Part shown: positions 32,688 through 44,128 of the stretch, one piece after another | Layout: each line of letters starts with the position of its first letter | Position numbering within the stretch: the stretch's first letter is position 1 | Assembly (NCBI GenBank): GCA_020881915.1 | Contig: JAJFPB010000007.1 | Coordinates: 682,001-746,000 of the forward strand | DNA from: Paramyrothecium sp. XJ0827 | Lineage: Eukaryota > Ascomycota > Sordariomycetes > Hypocreales > Stachybotryaceae | Length of the DNA: 64,000 bases | Reading direction: 5' to 3' | The notes under the pieces: generated by a model | What the model saw: only the letters and a program-made list of their open reading frames with translations | Database searches by the model: none | Told to the model about the DNA's origin: nothing | Position numbers and translations under genes: made by a program

Positions 32688-33953
32688 ATGCTGTACTGGC
32701 AAATCATCACGGCAGGCTTCGCGGCCTTTGCCTGTGCCACGGATCGTCCTACTCGTCTTTACGTAGCTTCGTACGCCGGCACCGTCTCAACGGTCGAGCT
32801 CAAATCCGCAGGCCGAAACCAGCCCTCGGTTCTCGAAGTCACCTACATTGCGACTGAGTGTGCCAGAACCCCATCCTGGCTAACCCTTGATCAACGCAAG
32901 AACCTGCTTTACTGTACCGATCGGGATCTTACGTCTGGAAATGGCACACTCAACATCTTTGAGACATCGCGGAAGGGCAAGTTGTCGCACTTGAGCCGAG
33001 TTCCCAGCATCGCGGGCACCGTGAGCTCCGTCACATACGGCAAGAATGACAACGGCCTCGCTGTCGCGGCATACCAGACGTCGACCTTTCAGTCATTTGA
33101 CGTCTCTGACCCGAGAGCACCAGCAATTCTCCAGTCTTGGGCTTACACGCTCGAGAAGCCAGGCCCCGTGTTGCCCAACCAGGAGGTCCCCCACCCTCAT
33201 CAAGCAGTCTTGGATCCGACCGGAAAATACGTGGTAGTGCCGGATTTGGGAGCAGATGTTGTCCGCCTCTTCGCGGTCGACTCGCCTTCCCTGCTCCTCA
33301 GGCCTCTTGGTTCTCTTGTGGCACTTCCCCCCGGTACTGGGCCTAGACACGTCGCCTTCCACACCACGAAAGCTAAGAAAACAATCCTGTATGTTCTTGG
33401 TGAGCTTGACAATACCATCACGACTTACGAGGTCTCGTACCCCCGTGGGCAGCCTCCACGCGTCAGTCTGCTTCACTCTGTTCCCACTTTCGGGGAGGGG
33501 AATTCAGCCCCGACGGGAACTTCAGCGGCAGAGATTCAAGTGACGGTATGTTAGCCCCATCCAGCGAGTCAAGGACATCCGCCAGATTTCTCGAGCACTA
33601 ACACCTACCAGAAGGACGGCAAATTTGTTGTCATCTCATCACGAAACGACAGGAAGTTCACGCTACCTAATTTCGACCCCACGAACAGCACGCAGATCGT
33701 ATCCGACTCAATCGTCACCTTTGGGATCAATGCTCAGACCGGGTTGTTGAAGCTGTCACAGGTGCACCCAGCAGGAGGACGAGTTCCACGCCACTTCGAG
33801 GTTAACAAGGCTGGCACGCTGGTAGCCGTGGGCCTCCAGGCAGATTCGCGCGTCGTGCTAATTGACCGTGACGCGAAGACGGGTGACTTGAAAGGTTTCA
33901 GGGCAAGTGTCAACATTCCTGGAGAGATTGTGGCGTCTATATTCGACGAGTAG
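32688..33953 (+). CDS. Secreted lactonase, seven-bladed beta-propeller (cycloisomerase-2 type)
   Basis: Two exons, 32688-33545 and 33612-33953, encode 399 residues. The start is the ATG at 32688 because the signal peptide begins there (QIITAGFAAFACA). The upstream in-frame ATG at 32619 would bury it. The mature protein shows propeller blade motifs such as RLYVASYAGTVSTVEL, PSWLTLDQRKNLLYC, VPHPHQAVLDPTGKYVVVPDLG, GPRHVAFH and PRHFEVNKAGTLVAVGLQ. These are the hallmarks of the YbhE/Gly3/lactonase family, whose members hydrolyse sugar acid lactones (6-phosphogluconolactonase) or cyclise muconate. The secreted fungal members have no well-defined substrate. The N-terminus is intact and blades run to the stop. 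Confidence 0.88.
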
Positions 33954-34368
33954 AAAACTCGAAACTCTTCTTTTCGATAACAATGCTCGCATAGTTAACT
34001 TGAGCGAGTGTCTCAAGGTGTCTTGCAACCACCACAACTTGTGCAGTCAACCATCCTAGTGTTGCGTCTTCGCTCTAGATAGATCTAACCCTAACTGAAG
34101 ATTTCCCATAGAGGTCTGAGGCACTTTCTCGATTGCCACCCTTCAATTGGAGTCGTGTTCTACATTTCGCACCTACCGATGAGATCGGTGGAGATTAGTT
34201 TGCAGAGGTCCATTATTCCAATCTCCAACTACACGACGTTTATGCAACTTGTTTCATCTACACAGCGGTTGTACTACCGTACGACCGATCTTCGGATTGG
34301 AGTGCCCAGCCAATATTCCACCACACGCTCACTGGCGACGCAACAGACCGCAAGACGCAACTCACCGT
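33954..34368. other. Convergent 3' intergenic region
   Basis: 415 bases between the lactonase stop and the convergent phosphatase stop. No coding feature is seen. Confidence 0.5.
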
Positions 34369-36700
34369 TCAAATGAACATGCGCTCGAAAGATACAACAT
34401 CCCACTCTTTTGTCTCAGTGTTGTAAGTCAGGTTTGAATGTTTGATCTCTCCTCCTCTCAGAGCGCCGGACTCGGCAACTCCTCCACCAACTGGTCGTTG
34501 AAGATGGTTTTCACCTGCAACCACGGTGAAGTTTGCAAGTGGCAGATCCCATGCATTGCGAGTAGCCACCGAGGGCGAGCCTCGAAGCGAGTCAGTATCA
34601 TATATTCGCCGAAACACATTAACTCTTACCGTAAAACTGAGCAGTCGCCTTCTCCGGAGTAAGGGCCAGAACAAAATAACCCCTGTAGTAGCCTTCTTGC
34701 CACATCATCTCTTCGTTGCGTCGAAGCATATTACGAGCGTAGTTCCCAGCAGTCGGTTCGATCGGGCCTCGTTGGCCGGTTGAGCTGACAGCGGTGCCAG
34801 CAAACTCGACACCCATGGCTCCGTTGCCTGATTCGCTATCATATTCTTTCGTTCCCAGCCACGCCAAATCAGAGACCTGGAACGTCATGTCAGTAAACAT
34901 CTATTCCAGGTTTGGGGGAGTTAACAGACCCAATTCTGGTGGCTATCACCTGCGAGGAAGATGTTGTTGTCGATATCGTTATCGTAAATGTGCTTGAGAG
35001 TTCTGTTTCGATTGGCGATGTATCCCTATCATATTTAGTACCAATAACCCACGGCCGTTCTGTTTGTCGCTTACGTTCCAATTGTCCCGGCTGAGCTGGC
35101 CGGCATCGTTCTCAAAAATGCGTGAAATGATAATCTGACTACCAACAACCCGCCATGTGGCGCCACGGGTCTTGGATTCACTCAAACTACGGTAAAACCA
35201 ATTTTCCTGGCGCGACCCCATGAGTGTGCGAGCCGGATCATCTCTGATGCGATCAATGTATGCGTTGTTCCACCCTTGAAGCGGTTAGCATCCTGAGCCA
35301 TTGTCCCCAACAACTTCACGTACCTAAACCAGTAATGCTACGGTCATAGTTGCGAGTGTCCAAAATGACAAGATCCAACAGCTTGCCGAGCTGGAAAGAC
35401 CTCCAAATGCGAAGGCCATCATCGAGATCTGTTTGGCTGCATTGAATGTTAACCCCAACCCACCATCTTCCAAGGAAAGGCGGCGTAACATACCGGATTG
35501 GCATCCATTCAAAGTAAGCTCGGACGGCGTTGACCTTGCGGGTATCCACGGAGATTTGTGGTCCATCGTTGAGGAAGGACTCTTCGGTGTTATTGAGGCC
35601 GCTGAAACCATCTCTGTAGCCGTTGTTTGCAAACTCTGGTTCTGTTCAGCTTCAATTCTCTATCGATGGCCTATGCAACTTACCGTGATCATCCCAGGTA
35701 GTGATCCAAGGAGAGTTCTTTGCAAGAAGCTGCAAGTCTGGGTCGGTACGGTACTATGATACTCGTCAGTCTTTGTGAGGCCGGTTGCGTGAAAATCTTA
35801 CCTGTCCATGACGAGTGCGGTAGTCGTGAAGGGTGAAGATTTCGTTGCGCGGAAGACTTGAACGTTCCCCTTCTCCGTTGGCAGCATACTCGTAGATGTA
35901 ATCGCCTAGATGGATAACGTAGTCGTGTTGGTTTTTGCGAGCAGCATTGCCATAGGCGTTGAAGTAGCCGTTTGCTGATTCTTGTTGTCAGTGATGCATG
36001 ATGACCTTTCTATGGGGGCTACACATACGGTAGTTGCTGCAAGAGAAAATAGCCAAGTTGATCTTGGAAACATCATCGTCGGGCAGAGGGGTGGTCTTTG
36101 TCTTGCCAATAGGGCTGCTATTGTCGGAGTCACAAACAGTAAATTGGTAATAATAGCTGGTAAAAGGCTGTAAGCCCCCAGCTTCCACCTACCGCATGTT
36201 AAATTTGAACGCAGGAGCTATAGCTGTGGCATATGTACCTTTACAGTATAGTCAATGTCGGAGGTTGTGTAAGCCTTGCCGCTCGCAACGACATTATCCG
36301 TGCTATTTGCGCACTTGCTCTTCAAAATTCTCCACTCGACGCAAATGGGATTGGGGTCCGCCTCGATGTATTGCTCGGTCGCATGATTATACAGTGGCGC
36401 GGTGCCACTGACTGTAACCTCACTTGCATCAGACTCATTTGTTGGCGCAACCCGTGTCCACAGGATGACGCTATCGGGCCATGGGTCGCCTGAGGCAATT
36501 CCATGCGTAAAGCTCAACTCAGAAGGCGAATACGCCACATTTCCTCGTTTCCATGAACGTAGTTCTACCTTGGCTACGTCGATGCCAAGATTGAGGTGGC
36601 GCCAGGAAGGGCTGGCATAGTTCAAGTTGCCGTCAAAAGTTGCTCTGGCCGGAAACGCGAGTAGCGTAATGGCAGCGAGGACCGATAGCGACAACATCAT
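34369..36700 (-). CDS. Secreted PhoD-like alkaline phosphatase/phosphodiesterase
   Basis: Ten exons: 36239-36700, 36029-36188, 35802-35974, 35684-35753, 35494-35641, 35324-35436, 35075-35274, 34930-35025, 34630-34876 and 34369-34580. They total 1881 nt, or 626 residues. Signal peptide about residues 1-20. The N-terminal PhoD beta domain contains FTHGIASGDPWPDSVILWTRV. The metallophosphoesterase domain shows the metal ligands in order: the cysteine block IFSCSNYPNGYFNAY, the aspartates in VIHLGDYIYEY, ITTWDDHE, VILDTRNYDRS and the histidine in LAGDSHQNWVS. PhoD enzymes use Fe/Ca centres to release phosphate from mono- and diesters outside the cell, usually under phosphate limitation. Every junction rebuilds family sequence, including one donor GTCTGT. 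The gene is intact and is the most intron-rich in the window. Confidence 0.9.
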
Positions 36701-39700
36701 GCTGCTGCGAAGGAGAGGTCAATTGTCAAGCCCTCAGTCTGGGAGTGTAATCACAATTCTGTTCCTTACGATTGGACTCTGAAGTCCCTTTATACCTGGC
36801 CTAATGCTATTCTTCCATTGCCGAGATCCATATGCCTGCATTTCTACGACGTCACTCGAGCTATTCACATCGTGTTATTTGAAATCACGTTCCTCCAAGG
36901 CGCAAGGAGATTGAATGTTGGATGAGGAGATTTTAGTGATGGTGGATGTGCCCCTGCAGCAGAGTCAACGTGCGCTTTGTTTTGCCCGTAATTGGCAGGA
37001 CACCCTGGAAGGTCCGGCGGAATTGGCCCGGGCAGAGTGATACCCCACCCGAAGTTAGTATTGATGATCGTCACGAGCTATGGCAGTTATTTGGATGTCT
37101 TCGTTGGCGGACATTGTGGAGGAAAAGTATCTGGCAGAGCGCAGCTTGACCTCAACGCCGTTCCAACCACTGAGTAATATTGCCAGCACGCACGCTTGTA
37201 ACGCTCACATGCGAAATGTCGGACACGAGAGCCACGAACCAAATCGGCAGGGCTGGAGGATTAGCGAATGCTATCCCAAAGAGCGAAAAGGCTTGTGCAA
37301 AATGTGCGTTACTAAGAGGTGGCGATTTTTGCCCGCACTTTAAATCTGTCTGAGATGAACTTCTGTGGTTCAATACACGAGCTCTTTCGAACCTCGAAGA
37401 AGCGATCGCCCGAATGTTTCTGTCATCATTGGTCCAGTACTTGGGCTGTCCAGTATCCAGGAAATGATGTGCTTGGTCCTGCACGCCCCACGCCTCAATC
37501 CAGCCATTGGTAGGCCCTAGCTAAAGACCTTCCCTCAAAGGACTAGGGATAACATTAGTCAGGTGGAAGATTCTCAGTGAGTTCATCGCTCCCACACTGG
37601 CAAGTGGTGCATTGTCCTGTCACAATAATGAAGCTTTGCAGAACTTGTCGTATAACTAGAAGTTTGACTCCAGTTTAGGTCTTCAAACCCCCATTGACGG
37701 GGACACCATGGCCCTATGGATTTATATGCCCTGAGTTTAGATACCTCACATGGGTCTTTTTTTTTTTTTTTTTTTTCTCCTTCTTCTTCTTTTAAAAAAA
37801 AAAAAAAAAGAAATGCTGAGTATACTCATGCTTTCTTGATGATCGTTTACATCAATATTTCGGCGTAGCTACGTGTCATTGCATGTTCTCCTATTATCAT
37901 ACTTGAGATATAAGGAGAGAATGGCACTGAGACAAATGCGCAATACATCGTAGGTCACTTGGAACTCCAGCTAATTGGGGGGCAGGGCGGCATCAAGGCC
38001 TAGAGTTGATTCGTCCATTTCTCAACTTGCTCACAATGACATAAATAAGAGCTGCGCATGACCAGCGGCTTCGGAATGTCGGGCAGACGCAGCGGCAAAA
38101 CACAAATGCCAAAGTCTTGGTCGTCCCAAATATAGTAGAGATTTGGAGGATGTCACCACACATGCATCGGACCCAGGCGGAGTAAGCCGAGCAGGCTAGG
38201 AGCGGGAGAGCGCAATGTACGCATCGGCTGGGAGGGAGACCATCCAAGGCTACTTTTTGGTTGCATGCGACGGAGTTGTATTCATATCTTCAGGGGAAGA
38301 CTTGGCAGATCTACCATGGCGACGAGGCCAAGAAAGCTTGCTCCGAGGTGAGAGTAGGGATCAGGTTGGCCCGTTTAGTGTCACCAAGGACCCCTAATAT
38401 CTACTGTTGGAATAAGATATCTCGGGCATGATCAATTCAGAGGCTCCCTAATGATTTCCAAAGCGTTAGATATTTCCGTCAAGTTCACGACAGATGCCAT
38501 TGGACCTCTTTCTTCTACACTTGATTATGCAAGCGTTGTGCAATTGTCTTGCGTCCGTTTTGGGAGAGCCAGGGCAGCAATCTACATGACTTTGGTACGG
38601 CACCCAAGCCTCCGGAGTTGAGGATAAAATTCCTTGGCCTCGATCATTATAGTAAATGGTTGCACCTATTATGGGGGCTCGGGCATAGCTACAGCGAATA
38701 AACATGTGGTGCCGAGAGATTTCCAAGATTATTTAGGGTAGTAGAATGGACGGGCATGACCAGTCACCACATGAGCCAAGCAATGAACGAGTGGGTCGCA
38801 ACAACAAAGAACAACTCCAGGTTCCCCAGCAAAGCCAAGGCAAACCCAGCCGGAAGACCAGGACCGAGAGATCAGGGACTGACCAGGCACCGGAGTTTCA
38901 GTTAAGGCCCCAAAACCCCATAAGATTAACATGACAATTCTGCCCATTCATTCTTTGCGACGGTCCATGTACTTTGCGGCGCGTCGCCAACCGTGTCCAA
39001 CATAGCAAGATCTGCATGACGTTACCAACGCGGGAAGGATCTGCACGTCTCTCGGATCACCGTTGCGGCAGCTCTGCAGAAGGTTAATCCCCCCGCATTT
39101 TGCATGGAAGCTCAATATCCGGGGGCTCAGGGCCATTCCGTCTAGTTGTGTGGCCCCGAAGATCCGATGTTTACCGTTTATGCTTAAACTTAGGGATGCA
39201 ACAATCGCTAAATGTTAATTGCGATGTGTGTGTGCATTGTTAGTGGGCGTAGTGGCCGTAATTTGTCCTAGAAACAATCTCAAATCTCTCGCAAAATCGT
39301 GGTTCCGAAGGCTTCAACAAGCATCCCGCGTCAGGAAGAATTATATCCATCAGGCTGATGCAGTCTGCTTACCCTCAGGGATAGGAGGCAAAAGATCGAT
39401 CTGCACAACCATCCCCTTTCCAAGGTCTCAGTCCTCAGCTTTTGCCGTGGTGATTCTGTATTAGCGCCGTCTTGGCGGCCACGCAACCACGGCGCTCGAG
39501 GGCAGCATCGACAGCCTTGGCGGATCAGAAGCGGCCCTGACTGGTCGTCTGAGCCGTAACCTTAATATCCGTGCCAGGCATTGATTGCCATTGCCCAAGC
39601 GGAAAGGCGGCTACGCGATCCTGTGCCGGCTGACTTACTCTCTCACTGGCCAAGGCGGATTATGCCTGTCCGTTGGCACCAAACTTCTGTACTAGGCCAA

Positions 39701-39761
39701 TATGTGCTCAACTCGGAGTTTTAGAGCAGAGGAGACTATGTCCGGCACTCTGTATAGACAC
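36701..39761. other. Long gene-free interval upstream of the cellulase
   Basis: About 3 kb with no gene I can support. A minus-strand stretch at about 37160-37510 reads like fragments of protein (WIEAWGVQDQAHHF and a hydrophobic run), but I found no start, domain or splice pattern. A poly-T/poly-A tract at 37757-37809 is listed separately. The last few hundred bases are the cellulase promoter. Confidence 0.4.
37757..37809. repeat. Poly-T (20) and poly-A (16) tract pair
   Basis: A run of 20 T (37757-37776), a pyrimidine linker with TTC repeats, then 16 A (37794-37809). The two runs could pair into a hairpin. They could mark a retroposon tail, a replication-slippage hot spot or a nucleosome-free element. 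No element ends were found around it. Confidence 0.8.
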
Positions 39762-39769
39762 CTATAAAT
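39762..39769 (+). promoter_or_regulatory. TATA box of the GH7 cellulase gene
   Basis: CTATAAAT lies 116 bases upstream of the ATG at 39885. An in-frame upstream ATG at 39768 overlaps this TATA box, so it cannot be in the mRNA. This decides in favour of the start at 39885. Confidence 0.65.
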
Positions 39770-39884
39770 GAAGCTTCCTCCCTCCCTTCCTCAGACAAAA
39801 CTTTTCCAGACAGCATCGCAATTGCAAGAAGACAAGGCACACACTTGCTTCCTTACAGTCAAAGACAAGAACATCGCGGCCAAA

Positions 39885-41518
39885 ATGTTGACCTTCGCGG
39901 CTCTTTCACTCATCGCTCTGGCTTCGGCCCAGAAGATCGGCAGGGACACTCCCGAGACCCATCCCCGTCTCAGATGGCAGAAGTGCACTGGCTCCGGCTG
40001 CGCAAACGTCAACGGAGAGGTCGTCATTGACGCCAACTGGCGATGGTTCCACAACGGTGATTACTTCGACTCCTGGTAAGAAGCCTGTGACTAACGTAGC
40101 TGGGCACAGGCAACTACGAGAACTGCTACGATGGAAACAACTGGACCGGCATCTGCAGCAGCAACGAAGAGTGCGCCAAGATCTGCCACGCCGAGGGTGC
40201 CCGATACGGCGAGACCTATGGTGTTTCCACCAGCGGCAACGCTCTTAGACTTAACTACGTCACCGAGCATCAGTACGGCAAGAACGTCGGCTCCCGCATG
40301 TACCTCCTGAAGGACGCAAACACCTACGAGCACTTCAACCTGATCGGCAACGAATTCACCTTCGATGTTGACCTGTCCACGGTTGCCTGCGGCTTGAACA
40401 GCGCCCTCTACTTCGTTGCCATGCCTGCAGATGGTGGCAAGTCTACTCAGCCCGAGAACACGGCTGGTGCCCGCTACGGAACCGGTTACTGCGACTCTCA
40501 GTGCGCCCGTGACCTCAAGTTCCTTGGTGGCCAGGTATGAATTGTTCTATTTGCCTTGCATTCTCTTTTGCTAACGCAAATGCACAGGCCAACTACAAGG
40601 GTTGGAAGGAGTCTGCAACCGACGGCCAGGCCGGTGTCGGTGCCCTGGGATCTTGCTGCGCCGAGATTGACGTCTGGGAGTCCAACGCCCACTCCTACGC
40701 CCTGACCCCCCACGCCTGCGAGAACAACGACTACCACATCTGCGAGGATGGTGTCGGCGCCGGTTGCGGTGGCACCTACTCTGAGGAGCGCTACGCCGGT
40801 CTCTGCGATGCCAACGGTTGCGACTACAACCCTTACCGCCTTGGCAACCAGGACTTCTACGGCGCTGGCAAGACTGTTGACACTAGCAGGAAGTTCACGT
40901 AAGTCTCCAACATGATCTTTCTACCCGGGGCAGGACGGTAATTAACACACAAGTTTAGCGTCGTCACCCAGTTCACTGCCACCTCCATCGCCCAGTTCTT
41001 CATCCAGGATAACAAGCGCATCGACGTCCCCACCCCCAAGTTCGATGGTGTCCCCGAGTCTTCCGACATCACCAAGGAGTTCTGCGACAACATCTTCAAC
41101 GTCTTCACCGAGCACGATCGCTACACCGAGGTTGGTGGATGGCCCGCCATGGTCGATGCCCTCAGCGTCCCCCACGTTCTTGTCATGTCCATCTGGTCCG
41201 ACGTGAGTACTCCATGTGTCCCAAACGTAGTTGATAGGGATGCTAACAGGACTGATTGCAGCACTACGCCAACATGCTCTGGCTCGACGGCGTCTGGCCC
41301 CGTGGCTCTGACCCCGCTGAGCCCGGCAACCTCCGTGGCGACTGCCCTGCCGACTCTGGCAACCCCGATGACACTATCGAGAACCACGGTGATGCGTATG
41401 TCCCTCCATGTCTTTGCCCTCTGCGATGCAATGCTGAGCTGACATTTGAATTTCTAGCTACGTCAACTGGTCCAACATCCGCTTCGGTCCTATCGGCACC
41501 ACCACCCCGTTCTCTTAA
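39885..41518 (+). CDS. GH7 cellobiohydrolase (exoglucanase) without cellulose-binding module
   Basis: Six exons, 39885-40056, 40110-40534, 40588-40898, 40959-41202, 41262-41395 and 41458-41518, give 448 residues. Intron 1 uses donor GTGATT at 40057 rather than the tempting GTAAGA 20 bases later. Only the former joins NWRWFHNG to NYENCYDGN as the family requires. The signal peptide is about residues 1-16 (ALASAQ). Catalytic residues are in AEIDVWESN: Glu225 nucleophile, Asp227 and Glu230 acid/base. Many paired cysteines and tunnel-loop segments such as [18 protein letters not shown] and [12 protein letters not shown] are present, pointing to a processive reducing-end cellobiohydrolase rather than a shortened endoglucanase. 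The protein ends at [13 protein letters not shown] with no linker or CBM1. Expected control is by cellulose or lignocellulose induction and carbon repression, as known for the family. Confidence 0.93.
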
Positions 41519-42290
41519 GCGTCACATTTGGCGGATTATCTTCTTCCTTGCCTTTGTGGCTCGGTATTATCTCCATGAATGCCCGTCAGATGTAAATACA
41601 AGATTGCTAGAAGCATTGGGCCATGGTAGAAGTTGTCAATAGTCTTAGTTTCTGAGCTATCTCAAGCTGTTTATACATACACTCTTTCACTTACAAAGTT
41701 CATGCCAATGTGTTGAATTCTCATTCAGTGATCAACCCATGCATGAAACCGAGGTCTATCAGGATCATCGTCTTATTAGACGAAATTGCCCACCTATCTT
41801 CCTCAGCGCCACTGGTAAAACAGAGGATGCGTTACGAATGATGACCAAATTTTACCACGCTCGCTTGTCTTCATCTCAGATGATAGGCTGTAATATCAAG
41901 TCTTTGAAGGATGAATGGCCATGGATGAAGTAGAGGATAACCTTCAATCGGAGTATCGATGACATCGTCGTGGAGCAAGACATGGGTTTGGACGTAACAA
42001 ATTGCAATATTGAATGGGCGATATAACAGAAATGGATCACAAAAAAACCTCTACTATTGATAAAGTCACGCAGGAATCCCAAATAATTATTTCTAATACA
42101 AATAAACGAAGAAGTTGCAGATGTCCGGTTCAGACTCGAAGGATACATTGCGCAAAGTTTCCTAGGGAGGCAGTCTTTTAAAGTCTTTTAAACTCTTTGA
42201 ATATTATCTAACCAAGTATCGAACATATGAGCCTCCTAAGGCCAATTGACATTTCCAAAATTCATATCATTATCTTCATGGCATCGCTAA
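41519..42290. other. Convergent 3' intergenic region
   Basis: About 770 bases, AT-rich toward 42100-42280, between the cellulase stop and the convergent Alt a 1-like stop. The duplicated phrase GTCTTTTAAA near 42176-42190 is the only repeat. No gene is seen. Confidence 0.45.
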
Positions 42291-42835
42291 TTAAGGGTTG
42301 ATCGGAGGAGGATTGTTGTCGATGACGATGGTCGTCTCGGAAACCTGGGTGCAGACAAAATCACCAGCGCCGTTTCCGCCAGCGCGGCAGTATGTGGGAA
42401 CGTCTCCTTGTCCCCAGTATCCAACACTGTAAACTTCGGTCAGCCAAGGCCTGTGCATTATCGGCAACACAAATGATTGATCACTTACGCAAGGCCCAGC
42501 TCGTGGTAGATGCGGAGGCTGAACTCTTCGCCCTCCTCGCTGCCAGGCTGGAGGCTGAAACGGTACTTGCTGTCGCCGCAGGTGACAACCTCGCTAGGAA
42601 CAGGCCACTCGGGGCTTTGGGCGGTGCACCTCAAATCGGTGGCATCGTCGCCGCTGAGCTTGAAGTCGACGACGTTGATGGTCACGGTGCCGTTGGGTTC
42701 GTTGTACTTGCGCACCAGGAAGTCCTTGATGTCGATGTTCTCTGAAGGACGAGTCTCCTCCTGGCGAGCGACGTTGGCAGGGGCGGCAGCCGTGAGAGCG
42801 GCGAAGAGGCCGGTAGCAATGGTCAAGCCGTGCAT
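42291..42835 (-). CDS. Alt a 1-like secreted protein (AA1-like domain)
   Basis: Two exons, 42489-42835 and 42291-42426, encode 160 residues. Signal peptide about residues 1-18, followed by a short processed stretch ending in ARQ. The mature protein has the AA1-like beta-barrel pattern: strands around VTINVVDFKLSG, the first cysteine pair in LRCTAQSPEW and VVTCGDSKYRF, and the very conserved TYCRAGGNG-x2-DFVCTQV with the second pair. The extra N-terminal cysteine that links the Alternaria allergen into a dimer is not present. Relatives in plant pathogens (for example the Hrip1 elicitor of the rice blast fungus) are secreted and trigger host defence responses. So this is an effector or PAMP candidate. 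The family is restricted to certain ascomycetes, which helps place the organism. Confidence 0.85.
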
Positions 42836-44128
42836 TTTGTGATTTGCGGGTGGTCTTGTGTTGTGAATGTGTGTTGTATTCTGTTGCTGAAGGATAGCTT
42901 GAGAGAGATCACTTCAAAAGATGAGAGAGCAATGCCTTTTATAGGTATATATCATTGTCAACTATTACCATCCTGACAGACGAACGTCATATCTGATCAG
43001 TGCCGAATAGCCCGGCAGTGGCCATGCCGGAGCTCCACAGCGGCTCCATTCCCAAATACGATGCCACGGTCCCCGCGGCGCAGGGCAATGCCGAGGCCAA
43101 TGACGAATGAGTCCCACCCGGCTCCATCGCTAAAAACAGGGTCTATACGAACGTGTCAGGCCGTCTTCCCCTTTTCGCATTGCCATCCCGCGGCTTCGCT
43201 AGGCCCGTTCGGGCTCATTTGCCTTCTCAGTGATCGTCCCTCACTTACGAGACTTTGCGCCTTTGCTCGTGTTCAAGGAGATCATTGGCACCGGCTTTCC
43301 GTGCGGCCCGAAATACGTGCCAAGGACCAATGCACTGGTTGATCGCCATTACGTTCAATACAGGCCGACCCCACCGGCTGTCGCTTTTCCCGTACTCTTT
43401 GGAACACTTTCCTCGCAGAAATTCGGCATTCCATGTTATCTAAGAATATTTTATGCATACAGCCAATTTATCCCTTCGATACTGGCACCACATAAGCTGT
43501 GGAGCTTCCAATATTCTCCGACATTCTTCGTGCACCTTCACGTTCATCCATCCAAGCAAGAATGACGAAAATCGTGGAGCCTGCCAGCACTACGCTCTTT
43601 TGACGTGCCTTCACGGCCTGGTTGGGAAGGCGGACCAAGGTGAAAAAAGGTCGAGTGCATAAATAGTGGCATAATTTTGCATAAGTCTTGTTCGCAATAT
43701 GAGCCTTTGTACCGTCCCCCATGGCAGGTATTACGATGAGGCCAAGCTAAGTTGGTATTCAGATAGAATAACCAGGATCTAGATCTGGTCATAGTCATGC
43801 ATAAACACTTTCTTTTCCGTCTCAATGGTGAAATTCGACTGGGACAGCGGCTCACCTCCGCTTCAACTGGAGTCAACGTGTGTGGTACAAGAACAATGTG
43901 CCTCCCCTACAATCAAGAGTTGACATATACGCCTGCGATGCAGAGAAGTCTCGCCATGCTATTTGAAACACAACCGTTGGACCTAAATTCGATTCTTCTT
44001 CTTTCTAACAAGGTCCCGAAGGGGTGGCGAGGCCAGCCGTATTGCTATGAGTATTATACAATAGTAGAAAGGAACCCCCCGTTGTGTATGCAAATACTAC
44101 TTTCCAAGTCCGTCATAACCGCACCGCT
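42836..44128. other. Intergenic region with the Alt a 1-like promoter
   Basis: 1.3 kb without a supportable gene; overlapping plus-strand frames at 43061-43662 and 43797-44159 show no domains. The TATA box of the Alt a 1-like gene lies at 42935-42943. Confidence 0.45.
42935..42943 (-). promoter_or_regulatory. TATA box of the Alt a 1-like gene
   Basis: On the minus strand this reads TATAAAAGG, 100 bases upstream of the ATG at 42835. It is one of the strongest TATA matches in the window. Confidence 0.6.

Noticed and set aside
37152..37513. Minus-strand frame with WIEAWGVQDQAHHF and a hydrophobic run
   Set aside because: No start codon context, signal peptide, domain or consistent splice sites; possibly a relic but not defensible.
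39768..39884. N-terminal extension of the cellulase from an upstream ATG
   Set aside because: That ATG overlaps the TATA box and the added residues would place the signal peptide inside the protein.
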